Below, one piece after another: positions 18,743 to 31,845 of a stretch of DNA of 64,000 nt (positions within the stretch are counted from its first letter, which is position 1; each line of letters begins with the position of its first letter). The notes beneath the pieces were generated by a model. That model had not been told where the DNA came from. It ran no database searches and saw only the letters and a list, made by a program, of their open reading frames with translations. This DNA comes from Streptomyces humidus. GTDB lineage: Bacteria; Actinomycetota; Actinomycetes; Streptomycetales; Streptomycetaceae. A program made the translations under genes and the position numbers. The stretch is from assembly GCF_014649655.1 (NCBI RefSeq), contig NZ_BMTL01000002.1, positions 124,001-188,000 on the forward strand, in the 5' to 3' direction.

Positions 18743-19089
18743 GGGTCTCCTGCATCCACAAGCAAGGTCAACTCACCATGACGGCAATGGAGTTGGGGGG
18801 AACCTCGCGGCAGGGGCAGAGCTTTTCACGTTCCCCACACAACTGACAAGCTCCCTGTTCAAATGTCATGTCAGGACAGCAGGACAGGAGTGGCGGCGCA
18901 CGCCGCTCCGCCCTTTTGTACGGACGCGGACCGTTTCCTGCTCAAGGCCGACACCGACTTTCGAGATCGGTTTCGCACACTTTCCGCACCAGACCCTCCC
19001 GAACAGACCGTTTCGGACGGACCGTTGCGGCTCGCGCCACCTGCAACCGGCTTGCTTCGAAACCGGTTCCAGGACCCTACGTCCGGGGA
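18743..19089. other. Intergenic region upstream of the CBM2 fusion gene
   Basis: 347 bases between two leftward genes. It should hold the promoter of the CBM2 gene. A CGAAACCGGTTCC word lies near 19058, again like an operator core. No gene seen. Confidence 0.4.
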
Positions 19090-20409
19090 CTATACGGTCG
19101 CCGCGTCCTGCGCCGGAAGGCTGTCCATGAAAGAGCTCACCGAGAAGACCGCACGGCCGGGTCCGGGCGGGCCGTAGCCGGGCGGCGAGGACAGGCCGAA
19201 CTCGTCCATGGCTGCGCGGTAGGCCTGCAGCAGCCGGATGTGGTACTCCAACGGTGCGCCCTGCGGGTTGGCCTTGCCGAGCGGCGTCGTGGGCTCCGGG
19301 CACCAGGTCGTGAAGCGGGGCGTGATGCCGTGCGACATGAAGAAGCGCAGGCCCTCCGTGGTGGAGGCGATGGCCTCGTCGACGCTGCCGAAGCCGAAGG
19401 GCTCGGCCATCTCGACTCCCGCGACGAAGTTGGGGATGACGTTGCGGGCGCCGAAGATCTCCGCCGAGTCGAGAATCCTCTTGTGCCACTCGTCGCGGCC
19501 GACGTAGCGCTCCTTGCCGGGGCAGTACAGCTCGAACAGCCTGCGGTCCCACACCTCGTAGTTGGGGTGGTAGATCTGCACCCCGTAGTCCTTGAAGCGC
19601 TGCACGTCGTCGCGGGGCAGCGCCTGGGCGACGACCTTGCCGATCCAGCGGCCCGGGAAGCGCTCCTCGATGGCCTTGGCGTAGTGACCGTAGAAGTCGG
19701 CCTCGTCGCGTCCGGCGACGGTCTTGGTGATCGCGCCGCCGGTGAGCGTGTAGGCGGTGGACGCCTTCTGGGTGTCGTAGCGGTCGATGATCTCCAGAGC
19801 CTCGAGGACCTCCTCGACGTCCTTCACGCCCGTGTAGGGCCGCCCCGCCGCCTTGTGCTGGCGCCAGTTGTGGTTGATGTCGCAGTACTGGCACTCCTCC
19901 TTGGCGCCGAAGTACTGACACACCCGGAAAACGGTCAGGTAAATGAGGTAACCCCACTGGATGGTGGGGGCCACCTCCATGACGGACTTCCCGTTGGACA
20001 GCTTGTGCCGGTAGTACTCGGGCATCGGCGGCACCCCGACGTCGGTGATGCGCCGTCCGTCGAGGTACAGGCCGAGCAGGCCCTCGTCGTCCGCCGCGAC
20101 GCGATAGGGCGAGGCGGGGTTCACCCGGACCGAGACGACCGTGCGCCGCAGGTCGTAGGGGCCTCCGGTGAGGATGATCTCCTCCGGCGGGCGGCGCAGT
20201 GCGGCCTCGCCGAGCTCGGGCAGGGTGCCGTGGTCGAAGGAGAAGATGAAGTACGACTTCGGCTTGACCTCCCCCGACTCGTTGTCACTGAGGGCCGAGG
20301 CGTCGAAGGCCACGCCTCCGCGCAGCAGATCCTCCTTGATGACGGCTTCCCGCGGAACATGCGGAAACCGCTCCATCAGATCTTCGATCAGCGCGGTACG
20401 GCTGTCCAT
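19090..20409 (-). CDS. Radical SAM family protein with atypical cluster motif
   Basis: A 439-residue protein that I assign to the radical SAM superfamily, whose members cleave S-adenosylmethionine using a 4Fe-4S cluster. The three candidate cluster cysteines are C164, C173 and C176 in CQYFGAKEECQYCDINHNW, i.e. CX8CX2C instead of the usual CX3CX2C. A Gly-rich strand TLTGGAITK (SAM-binding GGE-like position) follows at the expected distance, and the rest has the alternating strand-helix pattern of a TIM barrel. The substrate is unknown. It is divergent from the alditol oxidase gene, with 150 bases between them. Confidence 0.75.
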   Translation of the reverse strand: MDSRTALIEDLMERFPHVPREAVIKEDLLRGGVAFDASALSDNESGEVKPKSYFIFSFDHGTLPELGEAALRRPPEEIILTGGPYDLRRTVVSVRVNPASPYRVAADDEGLLGLYLDGRRITDVGVPPMPEYYRHKLSNGKSVMEVAPTIQWGYLIYLTVFRVCQYFGAKEECQYCDINHNWRQHKAAGRPYTGVKDVEEVLEALEIIDRYDTQKASTAYTLTGGAITKTVAGRDEADFYGHYAKAIEERFPGRWIGKVVAQALPRDDVQRFKDYGVQIYHPNYEVWDRRLFELYCPGKERYVGRDEWHKRILDSAEIFGARNVIPNFVAGVEMAEPFGFGSVDEAIASTTEGLRFFMSHGITPRFTTWCPEPTTPLGKANPQGAPLEYHIRLLQAYRAAMDEFGLSSPPGYGPPGPGRAVFSVSSFMDSLPAQDAATV

Positions 20410-20504
20410 CCGACTCTCCTCCCGGCTCAGGCGTACGACTCCTCACGGTATGCCCCTGCCGGCGCGGAGACGGGGGCGGGGGGCCTCGTGTTGCGGGCAG
20501 GGTA

Positions 20505-21804
<1,300 letters not shown>

Positions 21805-21957
21805 CGTCCGACGCGCTTCCGCCGACTTTATAAAGCCCCTTTCCTAACCCCTTGTCGAACTGTGCGCCACGCCATAGCCTGGCGCGGCGCCGGTGCCGTC
21901 GCAGTGCTGGCCCGCCCGGCACGCGAGGGGACGGAAGCGATGAGGGGGGCACGTTCC

Positions 21958-23208
21958 ATGAAGCGCGGCACGTCACGGGACATCCGCACCGCGAACCGCT
22001 ACGAGGTGCTGCGCCAGATCATCGCCGCGTCGCCCACCTCCCGGCAGGAGCTCGCGGCCGCGACCGGACTCTCGCTCGCCACCGTCGCCACGCTGGTCGG
22101 CGAGCTGCTCGACCTCCGCATGATCACGGAGGTCGGATTCGAGGACTCGGCGGGCGGGCGCCCCCGGGGACTCGTGGCCGTCAACGCGTCGGGGGGCGCG
22201 TTGATCGGCGTGGACATCGCGGAGACGTACGTCCATGTCGAGCTGTTCGACCTCGCGCTGAACGTGCTGGCGCGCGCCGAGGAGAACATGCGGCCCGGTG
22301 AGAGCCGTCCGCAACAGGTGGTGAGCCATGTCGCCGCGGCCGCCGGTTCGGTGGTCGCGCAGGCCGGGGTCGAGGCCGCGCGGGTGCTCGGGGTCGGGGT
22401 CAGCGTGCCGGGCCAGGTGGATCGCGCCACGGGTATCTCCGAGTACGCGCCCAACTGGGACTGGCACGACGTGCCGTTGCTCGATCTGCTCTCCGAACAC
22501 ATCGCGTATCCGCTGTACTTGGACAATCCGCTGCGGGCCGGCGCGGTGGCCGAGCTGTGGTTCGGCGCGGCGCGCGGTCACGGGGACGCCGTGGTGGTCA
22601 ACCTGGGAACCGGCGTGGGCGCCGGACTGGTGCTCGGCGGCGGACTGCACCGGGGGGTGAGCAACAGCGCCGGTGAATGGGGGCACACCACCCTCGTGCT
22701 GGACGGCCGGCCGTGCCGTTGCGGCAACCGCGGCTGCGTGGAGGCCTACGTCGGCGCGCCCGGCATCATGCAGAATCTGAGCGAACTCTTCCCGCACAGC
22801 CCGCTGTTGCATGCCGACGACCAGACCGCCACCATCGACGCGCTGGCGGTCGCCGTCGCCGCGGACGACCCGGCGGCTGTCCAGGTCGTCCGCGAGACCG
22901 CACGCTACCTCGGTGCGGGCATCGCCAACCTCATCAACGTGCTCAATCCCGAGGTGGTCGTGCTGAGCAGCTGGGTCGCCGCTCGACTCGGCGAACCTCT
23001 CCTGAAGGAGGTGCGCGAGGCGGTGGCACGGCATGCGCTGCAACGCCCGCTGGCCGCCGGCCGGATCGTCGTCAGCCCGATTCCGAGCGATCCGGCCTGT
23101 CTGGGCGCGGCGACGTTCGCGCTGGAAGGTGCGCTGCAGTCCGTCGGGCAGCGCCACGTCAGACGTACCGGCGTGGGCGCGCGCAGCCGTACGGCGTCGG
23201 CCGGATGA
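21958..23208 (+). CDS. ROK family transcriptional regulator
   Basis: A sugar-responsive repressor of the NagC/XylR type. The N-terminal winged helix is at about residues 10-65 (SRQELAAATGLSLATVATLV), and the ROK domain follows with the sugar-kinase-like NLGTGVGAGLVLGGGLHRG and the zinc-binding PCRCGNRGCVEAY. The kinase ATP-site is not expected to be active in regulators. The ATG at 21958 is chosen by comparison with the usual family start (KRGTSRDIRTANRYEVL); an in-frame ATG at 21940 is possible. Its position just before a sugar ABC transporter and beta-galactosidase suggests it controls them. A CTTTATAAAG palindrome sits near 21826 in its upstream region. Confidence 0.9.
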   Translation: MKRGTSRDIRTANRYEVLRQIIAASPTSRQELAAATGLSLATVATLVGELLDLRMITEVGFEDSAGGRPRGLVAVNASGGALIGVDIAETYVHVELFDLALNVLARAEENMRPGESRPQQVVSHVAAAAGSVVAQAGVEAARVLGVGVSVPGQVDRATGISEYAPNWDWHDVPLLDLLSEHIAYPLYLDNPLRAGAVAELWFGAARGHGDAVVVNLGTGVGAGLVLGGGLHRGVSNSAGEWGHTTLVLDGRPCRCGNRGCVEAYVGAPGIMQNLSELFPHSPLLHADDQTATIDALAVAVAADDPAAVQVVRETARYLGAGIANLINVLNPEVVVLSSWVAARLGEPLLKEVREAVARHALQRPLAAGRIVVSPIPSDPACLGAATFALEGALQSVGQRHVRRTGVGARSRTASAG

Positions 23209-23695
23209 GCGGCCGTCCACAGGACTGCGCGACGGCCGGCCGTGTACCGCTCACGCGTGCAGTCGCCGACCGTGGCCGTGACGCCCCTGGCCGTCGGCGT
23301 GTCCGGGCACATCGCCCGGGGCGACGAGCGGAATGTGCGGCGGTGAAGCGCACCGGGAGACAGGACGGATCCGCCGGGGCCCACGAAGCCCTGGCCGGGC
23401 GGTAGTTCGCCCGCAAGGATCACTCCCTTGGACCGAGGGTCGCCGGCCCTGACACCGGCGGCCCTCATCTCCCTGTCCCCGTAACCGACTCGCGCCGCGC
23501 ACCGCTCCTCCCCGAATGCGTCCCGGGAATCCGCCTGTTCGCCATGCCGAACCGATGGCAACGCTTCGAACAGACTTCGTCCAACCCCTTGCCGAAGCCT
23601 TAGCCGAAGGTTAACGTCCGGCTCCGCAGTGCCATTTGAGCCATCCGGCACCGAAGTCGTCGCGCCGCAGCCGTACTCGAGACAAGGACGTCACC
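23209..23695. promoter_or_regulatory. Promoter region of the transporter/lacZ operon
   Basis: 487 bases without a gene, leading into the sugar-binding protein gene. At 23591-23609 GCCGAAG occurs twice with a 12-base period, followed by GGTTAACG; this direct repeat close to the start is a candidate regulator site, perhaps for the ROK protein. Nothing else recognised. Confidence 0.4.
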
Positions 23696-24961
23696 ATGTC
23701 GGCAATGAGCAACAGCAACTGGTCCCGCCGATCCCTCTTCCGGGCCGCGGCAGGCATGGCCGCGGCCGGCACGCTCGCCGCCTGCGGCAGCAACAACGGC
23801 CGTGGTGGGGGGTCGGGTTCGGGCGTCGCCCTGACGCAGTTCTTCCACGCCTACGGCGAGCCGGGCACGGAACAGGCGATCAAGAAGTACGCGAAGGCCT
23901 ACGACAAGGGCGATGTGACCACGCAGTGGATCACCAGCGCCGACTTCGAGAGCAAGCTTTTCGCCACGCTGCTCACCAAGAGCGCGCCCGACCTGTTCGA
24001 GTTCCACCCGCAGATCCAGATGATCAAGAGCGGCCAGGTGGCGGACCTGACCGACATCATCGAACCGGTCAAGAGCGACTTCAACCCCGCCGACATCAAG
24101 TCGCACACGGTCGACGGCAAGACATACGGCGTCCGCATGATCGACGACCCGCAGTTCTTCTTCTACCGCAAGTCGATGCTGGAGAAGGCCAAGGTCGAGG
24201 TGCCGACCACGCTCGACGAGCTGATGGAGGCCGCCGCCAAGCTCACCACCGGCAAGGTCAAGGGCCTGTACATGGGCGACGACCTGCACAGCGTCATCAA
24301 CCCGATGATCTGGTCGGCGGGTGCCGACACCCTCGACGAGAAGAACCAGATCGCCTACCACACCCCGGGTGTCATCGAGGGCATCAAGAAGATGCGCAAG
24401 CTGTTCACCAGCGGCCACCTCCTCCTCGGCGCACCGACCGCGTCCTGGGACCCCTCCTCCCTCAACCAGGGTCTGTGCGCCATCCAGTTCTGCGGCATGT
24501 GGGCGATGCCGGGCATCCAGAAGGCGCTCGGCGACGACTGGGGCGTCTTCCCCTTCCCCAAGACCGTCGACTCCGGCAAGCAGTCGGTCTACAACGGCGG
24601 TTGGTCGATGTTCGTCAACGCCAAGGGCAAGAACGTCGAGGCCGCCAAGGAGTACGTCAAGTGGCTCTGGATCGACCAGAAGAAGTACCAGGAGGAGTGG
24701 GCCACGTCCTTCGGCTTCCACATCCCGCCGCGCACCTCGATCGCTCAGACCGCCACCAAGCTCAAGTCGGGCAACGCCGCTGAGGGCGTCAGGCTGTTCA
24801 ACGAGTTCGGGCACTTCGACAACATCGGCTGGACCCAGGCCATGATCACCTCACTCGAAGACGTCTTCGCGAACGCGGTCCGCAAGGACATGGATCCGGA
24901 AGCCGCGCTCGACAAGGCCGACGCGGCCGTCAACCGCGAACTCAAGAAGCTGTTCGGATAG
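23696..24961 (+). CDS. Sugar ABC transporter substrate-binding lipoprotein
   Basis: A 421-residue extracellular binding protein of the type that captures oligosaccharides. The N-terminus has a twin-arginine SRRSLFRAAAG, a hydrophobic stretch and the lipobox TLAACGS, so the mature protein is lipid-anchored at Cys. The body is a family 1 solute-binding fold with aromatic residues for sugar stacking (MIWSAGADTLDEKNQIAY, YNGGWSMFVNAKGKN). The ATG at 23696 has AAGGAC upstream. It is first in an operon with two permeases and lacZ, so lactose or another beta-galactoside is the likely cargo. Confidence 0.92.
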   Translation: MSAMSNSNWSRRSLFRAAAGMAAAGTLAACGSNNGRGGGSGSGVALTQFFHAYGEPGTEQAIKKYAKAYDKGDVTTQWITSADFESKLFATLLTKSAPDLFEFHPQIQMIKSGQVADLTDIIEPVKSDFNPADIKSHTVDGKTYGVRMIDDPQFFFYRKSMLEKAKVEVPTTLDELMEAAAKLTTGKVKGLYMGDDLHSVINPMIWSAGADTLDEKNQIAYHTPGVIEGIKKMRKLFTSGHLLLGAPTASWDPSSLNQGLCAIQFCGMWAMPGIQKALGDDWGVFPFPKTVDSGKQSVYNGGWSMFVNAKGKNVEAAKEYVKWLWIDQKKYQEEWATSFGFHIPPRTSIAQTATKLKSGNAAEGVRLFNEFGHFDNIGWTQAMITSLEDVFANAVRKDMDPEAALDKADAAVNRELKKLFG

Positions 24962-24981
24962 GCCGCGGGACGGACCTCGAC

Positions 24982-25947
24982 ATGTCGACGACCGAGACGC
25001 GCGGCCTTGCGCGCCCCGCCCCGGCGAAGCCCTCACCGGCCAAGCCGCGGCGGGGCCTGCGGGGCAGCCCCACGTTCAACTTCTGGCTCTTCACGGGGCC
25101 GTTCCTCATCGGCCTGGCCATCTTCGTCTACGCGCCGATCCTGTGGAGCCTCTGGCTCAGTTTCTTCGAGGCCCGCTTCACCGTCACGCCCGACAAGTTC
25201 GTCGGCTTCGAGAACTACACGTACATGCTGACGAACGACGACTTCGTCGGCTCGCTCGGCACCTTCACCGTCTTCGCCGCTTTCATCGTGCCCACCACGT
25301 GGGCCCTCTCGCTGGGGCTGGCCCTGCTGGTCAACCGGCTGCGGTTCATGCGGGCGTTCTTCCGGTCGGTCTTCTTCCTGCCGACCGCGTGCAGTTATGT
25401 CGCCGCCGCGCTGATCTGGAAGATGTCCATCTTCAGCGGGGTCCGCTTCGGCCTGATGAACACCGTCATCGGCTGGTTCGGGATCGACAACATCGCCTGG
25501 CTGGTCGACCCCAGTCCGCCCTGGTACTGGTTCGTCATCGTCACGGCACGTCTGTGGCTGCAGTCCGGTTTCTACATGATTCTGTTCCTGGCCGCACTGC
25601 AGAACATCCCCGGCGAGCTGTACGAGGCCGCTGCCATCGACGGCGCCAAGCCGGGCTGGCAGACGTTCCGTCACATCACGTTGCCCCAGCTGCGCGCCAC
25701 GTCCACAGCGGTGATCCTCCTGCTGCTGATCGCGGCTTACCAGGCCTTCGACGAGTTCTTCAACCTCCTGTCGAAGACCACATGGGGTCGTCCGCCGCTC
25801 GTCGAGCTGTACTACAAAGCCCTGGGCGAGAGCCAGGACTACGGGGCCGGCAGCGCGGGCGCGGTCGTCCTGACCGTGCTGATCTGTGCCGTGACCCTGC
25901 TCCAGGGCAGGTTCCTCGGCTTCGGAAGGGGGGACGAGTCCAAGTGA
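24982..25947 (+). CDS. Sugar ABC transporter permease 1
   Basis: A 321-residue MalF-type permease with six membrane segments. The EAA loop that contacts the ATPase is seen as ELYEAAAIDGAKPGWQTFRH at about residues 213-232. It starts 20 bases after the binding-protein gene and its TGA overlaps the GTG of the next permease (GTGA), so all are cotranscribed. No ATPase gene is present; Streptomyces commonly use the shared ATPase MsiK for such carbohydrate importers. Confidence 0.92.
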   Translation: MSTTETRGLARPAPAKPSPAKPRRGLRGSPTFNFWLFTGPFLIGLAIFVYAPILWSLWLSFFEARFTVTPDKFVGFENYTYMLTNDDFVGSLGTFTVFAAFIVPTTWALSLGLALLVNRLRFMRAFFRSVFFLPTACSYVAAALIWKMSIFSGVRFGLMNTVIGWFGIDNIAWLVDPSPPWYWFVIVTARLWLQSGFYMILFLAALQNIPGELYEAAAIDGAKPGWQTFRHITLPQLRATSTAVILLLLIAAYQAFDEFFNLLSKTTWGRPPLVELYYKALGESQDYGAGSAGAVVLTVLICAVTLLQGRFLGFGRGDESK

Positions 25948-26840
25948 CCACCACGATGCCCGAGGTGCGGGAGCCCGCACCTCCGTCGGACAAGTCCCGC
26001 CGCGACAGGCGCGGCGGCGGCGTGATGAGCTCCACCGGCCTCTACGTCGCCGCCGGGATCTCCGCGTTCTTCTTCCTGATCCCGTTCTATCTGCTCCTTC
26101 GCAACGCTCTCTCCACCGACGCCGAGATCACCGGAGAGAACTGGAAATTCTTCCCCACCGACATCCAGTGGGGCAACATCAGTGAGCTGTTCACCGACGA
26201 GACGGTCCCCTTCGCCCAGTCCCTGTGGAACTCGGCGGTCGTGGCCACCCTGCACACCGTCGGCGTGCTGCTGGTGTGTTCCCTGGCCGGCTACGGACTC
26301 GCCCGCATCCCTTACCGGCACGCCAACAAGGTCTTCTACGCCGTCCTGGGCACCCTGATGGTCCCGACGGCGGTCACCTTCGTCCCGAGCTTCGTCCTGG
26401 TGTCGTCGCTCGGCTGGGTGGACACCTACCGGGGTCTGATCATCCCGGGCCTGTTCAGCGGTTTCACCTGCTTTCTGTTCCGGCAGTATTTCCTCGGGTT
26501 CCCGAAGGAACTCGAGGAGGCGGCACGGGTGGACGGACTGGGCTACTGGGGCGCGTACTGGCGCATCGTGGTACCGAACTCGCTGAACTTCTTCGCGGCG
26601 ATGGCGACCATCACGTTCATCAACGGCTGGAACTCCTTCCTGTGGCCGCTGGTCATCGGCCAGGACCCGGGTTCGTGGACCGTCCAGGTCGCGCTCTCCA
26701 ACTACATGACCAACCAGACCGTCATCTTCCACCTGATCTTCATGGCCACGGCCATGTCCATCCTGCCCCTGGTGTTCGTGTTCCTCTTCCTCCAGCGCTG
26801 GCTGGTCCAGGGGATCGCGCAGACCGGCATCAAGGGCTGA
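25944..26840 (+). CDS. Sugar ABC transporter permease 2
   Basis: A 298-residue MalG-type permease. It has an N-terminal cytoplasmic tail, six membrane segments and the EAA loop ELEEAARVDGLGYWGAYWRI at about residues 191-210. The GTG at 25944 overlaps the stop of permease 1 by four bases. Together with permease 1 it forms the membrane channel of the importer. The beta-galactosidase gene follows 12 bases later. Confidence 0.92.
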   Translation: MTTTMPEVREPAPPSDKSRRDRRGGGVMSSTGLYVAAGISAFFFLIPFYLLLRNALSTDAEITGENWKFFPTDIQWGNISELFTDETVPFAQSLWNSAVVATLHTVGVLLVCSLAGYGLARIPYRHANKVFYAVLGTLMVPTAVTFVPSFVLVSSLGWVDTYRGLIIPGLFSGFTCFLFRQYFLGFPKELEEAARVDGLGYWGAYWRIVVPNSLNFFAAMATITFINGWNSFLWPLVIGQDPGSWTVQVALSNYMTNQTVIFHLIFMATAMSILPLVFVFLFLQRWLVQGIAQTGIKG

Positions 26841-29762
<2,922 letters not shown>

Positions 29763-29774
29763 GGCTTTGCCCTT

Positions 29775-29806
29775 CCCTGCCGCCGGCCCCCGGGCCGGCG
29801 GCAGGG
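29775..29806 (+). terminator. Terminator hairpin after lacZ
   Basis: A perfect 14-bp GC-rich inverted repeat (29775-29788 and 29793-29806) with a 4-base loop begins 12 bases after the lacZ stop. Confidence 0.9.
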
Positions 29807-30258
29807 GATCCCTCGGCACGCTCGACGGCTCCCCGCTCAGCCGCCCGAAGCGGTCGGCCGGCCGCGCGACGTGCGGCCTCCCCTCACGTACGACGCATAC
29901 TTCCCCGGCCGCCGCCGCTCCGACCGGCCACGGCATCGACGTCCCCCTGCTCACTACCTCAGCTGATGCCACTGCCACCACGGCTGCAGCTGCCGCCTCC
30001 GCTGAAAGCGTTTACCCAGCTGTCGCTATGGGTCGTTGCCATGTGGGGCCGCCCTCAGGGTGGTCTTTCGCGGCCCGGATCACCCGGCACGGTGCGCACG
30101 GAAAAACGCCGTGACACCGCCCTTACAGGTCGTTTCACAATGAGAATGACGAGGACTGCTGTCATGCTCGGCTTCGTCCGTAAGATCGCTGCATGCCTGC
30201 TGACGAACGTGTAACTCGGTCCATGTGTCGTGTCCAGCCCATATCGGATCCTCGGCCG
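29807..30258. other. Intergenic region between lacZ and the accessory island
   Basis: About 450 bases without a supportable gene. GAAAGCGTTTAC at 30004-30015 is a LacI-type operator word. AT content rises from about 30110, which probably marks the promoter of the next, broken gene. Confidence 0.4.
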
Positions 30259-30674
30259 ATGTCGGAGCTGCCTCAGCAGATCTGGTCGGATGAGGACTGG
30301 GAGCGGATCCAGCGTGGCTACGCGTCGCGGGACATGGACGAGAAATGGGACGTCTTCACAGAGGGTGAGGTCGTCTTCCTGCATCGAAGCTGGACAGGTA
30401 ACGGAGTCTTCGCGGCGACCTTCGCGCCGGTTGATGGCGGTGGATGGCGGATCGCCAGCGCTGTGGTGGAGCGTGAGCCGAGCGCTATGGAAACACAGAC
30501 GATGTCTACGACTGCGTCATGCTCGAGTTGGTGATCACAGCCATCGTGCCCGGCCAACCAGCACCTGAGCTCCGCTCAAGGCTGGTGGAGTTGACCCGTC
30601 GGAAGTCGCGCTCTGCTGACGCTCCGGCCGGCGTGATTCAGCACAGCGCCCTGGGACTGCGCTCAGACTCCTAG
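30259..30674 (+). pseudogene. Small hypothetical protein gene with a frameshift
   Basis: The first frame encodes a convincing protein (MSELPQQIWSDEDWERIQRG, then MDEKWDVFTEGEVVFLHRSW) to about 30480, where it derails into an Ala/Met/Thr tail. The next frame then carries the expected continuation (NTDDVYDCVMLELVITAIVP, then ELRSRLVELTRRKS) down to a TAG at 30672. A single base lost near 30480 explains this. I recall similar small conserved proteins in actinobacteria but know no function. The IS5-type element begins at or next to its stop codon. Sequencing error is the alternative. Confidence 0.7.
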
Positions 30675-31534
30675 TCGATCACTTGGAGCGCCGGACCGAC
30701 GTCGGATGCATATGAGGCTGCAGGCCAGTTCAAGCAGGCCCTGGTGGAGGTCGGCGCGTCGTTCGTAGCGGGTGCGGAGTCGTTTGAACTGGTGCAGCCA
30801 GGCGAAGGCGCGCTCGACAGCCCAGCGCACCTTGCCCAACCCGGAGCCGTGGGTGATGCCGCGTCGCGCGATCAACGGCTTGATGCCCCGTTTCCACAGC
30901 AGGCGGCGGTACTTGTCGAAGTCGTAGCCTCGGTCCGCATACAGACGCCGGGGCTGTCGGCGGGGGCGCCCCCGCTGGCCCCCGATCGACGGGACGGCGT
31001 CGAGTAGCGGCAGGAGCTGGGTAACGTCGTGCCGGTTGCCGCCGGTGAGGGTGACGGCGAGCGGGGTTCCGTGGCGGTCAACGATCAGGTGGTGCTTGGA
31101 ACCGGGGCGGGCGCGGTCGACGGGTGAGGGGCCGACGTGGTCCCCCCTTTGAGAGCTCGGACGTGTGAGCCGTCCACGGCACAGTCGTCCAGGTCCAGCA
31201 GTTCGGCGCGGCGCAGCTCGGTCAGCAGGGCGGCGTGCAGGCGGGGCCAGACGCCGGCCTCGGTCCAGTCCCGCAGCCGGCGCCAGGCCGTCACGCCGGA
31301 ACAGCCCACGGCCTCCGCCGGGACGTCCCGCCAGGCGACACCGGTCCGCAGCACGAACAGGACGCCAGCGAGTGCTGTTCGGTCAGGAACACGCAACCGC
31401 CCCGGATGCCGGTGGCGCCGCTCGGGAGCGGGCGGCAGCAACGGGGCCACCCGCTCCCACAAGTCGTCAGGAACAAGATCAGCACGCACCTCGGACACCC
31501 TGCCGACCAAGATCGACAAGCGCAAGACCCACAA
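30663..31534 (-). CDS. IS5-type transposase made by -1 frameshifting (orfA-orfB)
   Basis: Two overlapping frames. The first (31534 to about 31140) has the N-terminal domain DDLWERVAPLLPPAPERR and the first catalytic Asp in DDCAVDGSHVRALKGG. At the slippery AAAGGGGGGA (about 31140-31149 on the minus strand) a -1 shift gives the second frame, which runs without a stop to 30663 and holds YADRGYDFDKYRRLL with the second Asp and GLGKVRWAVERAFAWLHQFK with the final Glu. So the DDE triad is complete and the element may be active. Frameshift-made transposases are usual in this IS family. The last few residues read into flanking DNA. Confidence 0.85.
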
Positions 31535-31559
31535 CTCAACTCATTCCGAAACGATCAGT
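30674..31559 (-). mobile_element. IS5-type insertion sequence, probable ends
   Basis: The ends are inferred. Reading inward from both sides one finds CTA-R-YY-GATC followed by similar bases (left 30671 onward CTAGTCGATCACTTGG; right, minus strand, CTAACTGATCGTTTCGG), with TA as the likely 2-bp target duplication. The inverted repeats are imperfect (about 10 of 16 match, mostly transitions). An 886-bp element with TA duplication fits the IS427-like part of the IS5 family. Confidence 0.5.
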
Positions 31560-31563
31560 TAGC

Positions 31564-31735
31564 AAACGGTTACGTAAGGTTGCGGCGGTGTGGAAGCCAG
31601 GGGGAAAGCGGTTACGAGCATTTGTGCAGGTGCGGAGCTAAGGAAACCGGTTACACAACGGGAGCCGGACGCCCTGCAGTCCTCCGCGGACTCACCGGGC
31701 CGGGACGGCAATCACTTCCCGGCCCAGAGGTTACG
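31564..31735 (+). promoter_or_regulatory. Cluster of spaced GGTTAC motifs upstream of the TetR gene
   Basis: AAACGGTTAC (ends 31573), AAGCGGTTAC (ends 31615), AACCGGTTAC (ends 31654) and a lone GGTTAC (ends 31735) share one orientation, with spacings of 42, 39 and 81 bases, i.e. close to whole DNA turns. They may be binding sites for a regulator, possibly the TetR protein 110 bases downstream. Confidence 0.4.
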
Positions 31736-31845
31736 GCAATCCGGTCGCGTCCCGGCCCGACTCCCCCTCGGGCTCCGGCCTCTCACCTGCGAAGCCTTAG
31801 GATCCTCGCTGAACCCTGCCCGTCCCGGCACACAAGGCGGTCCCC

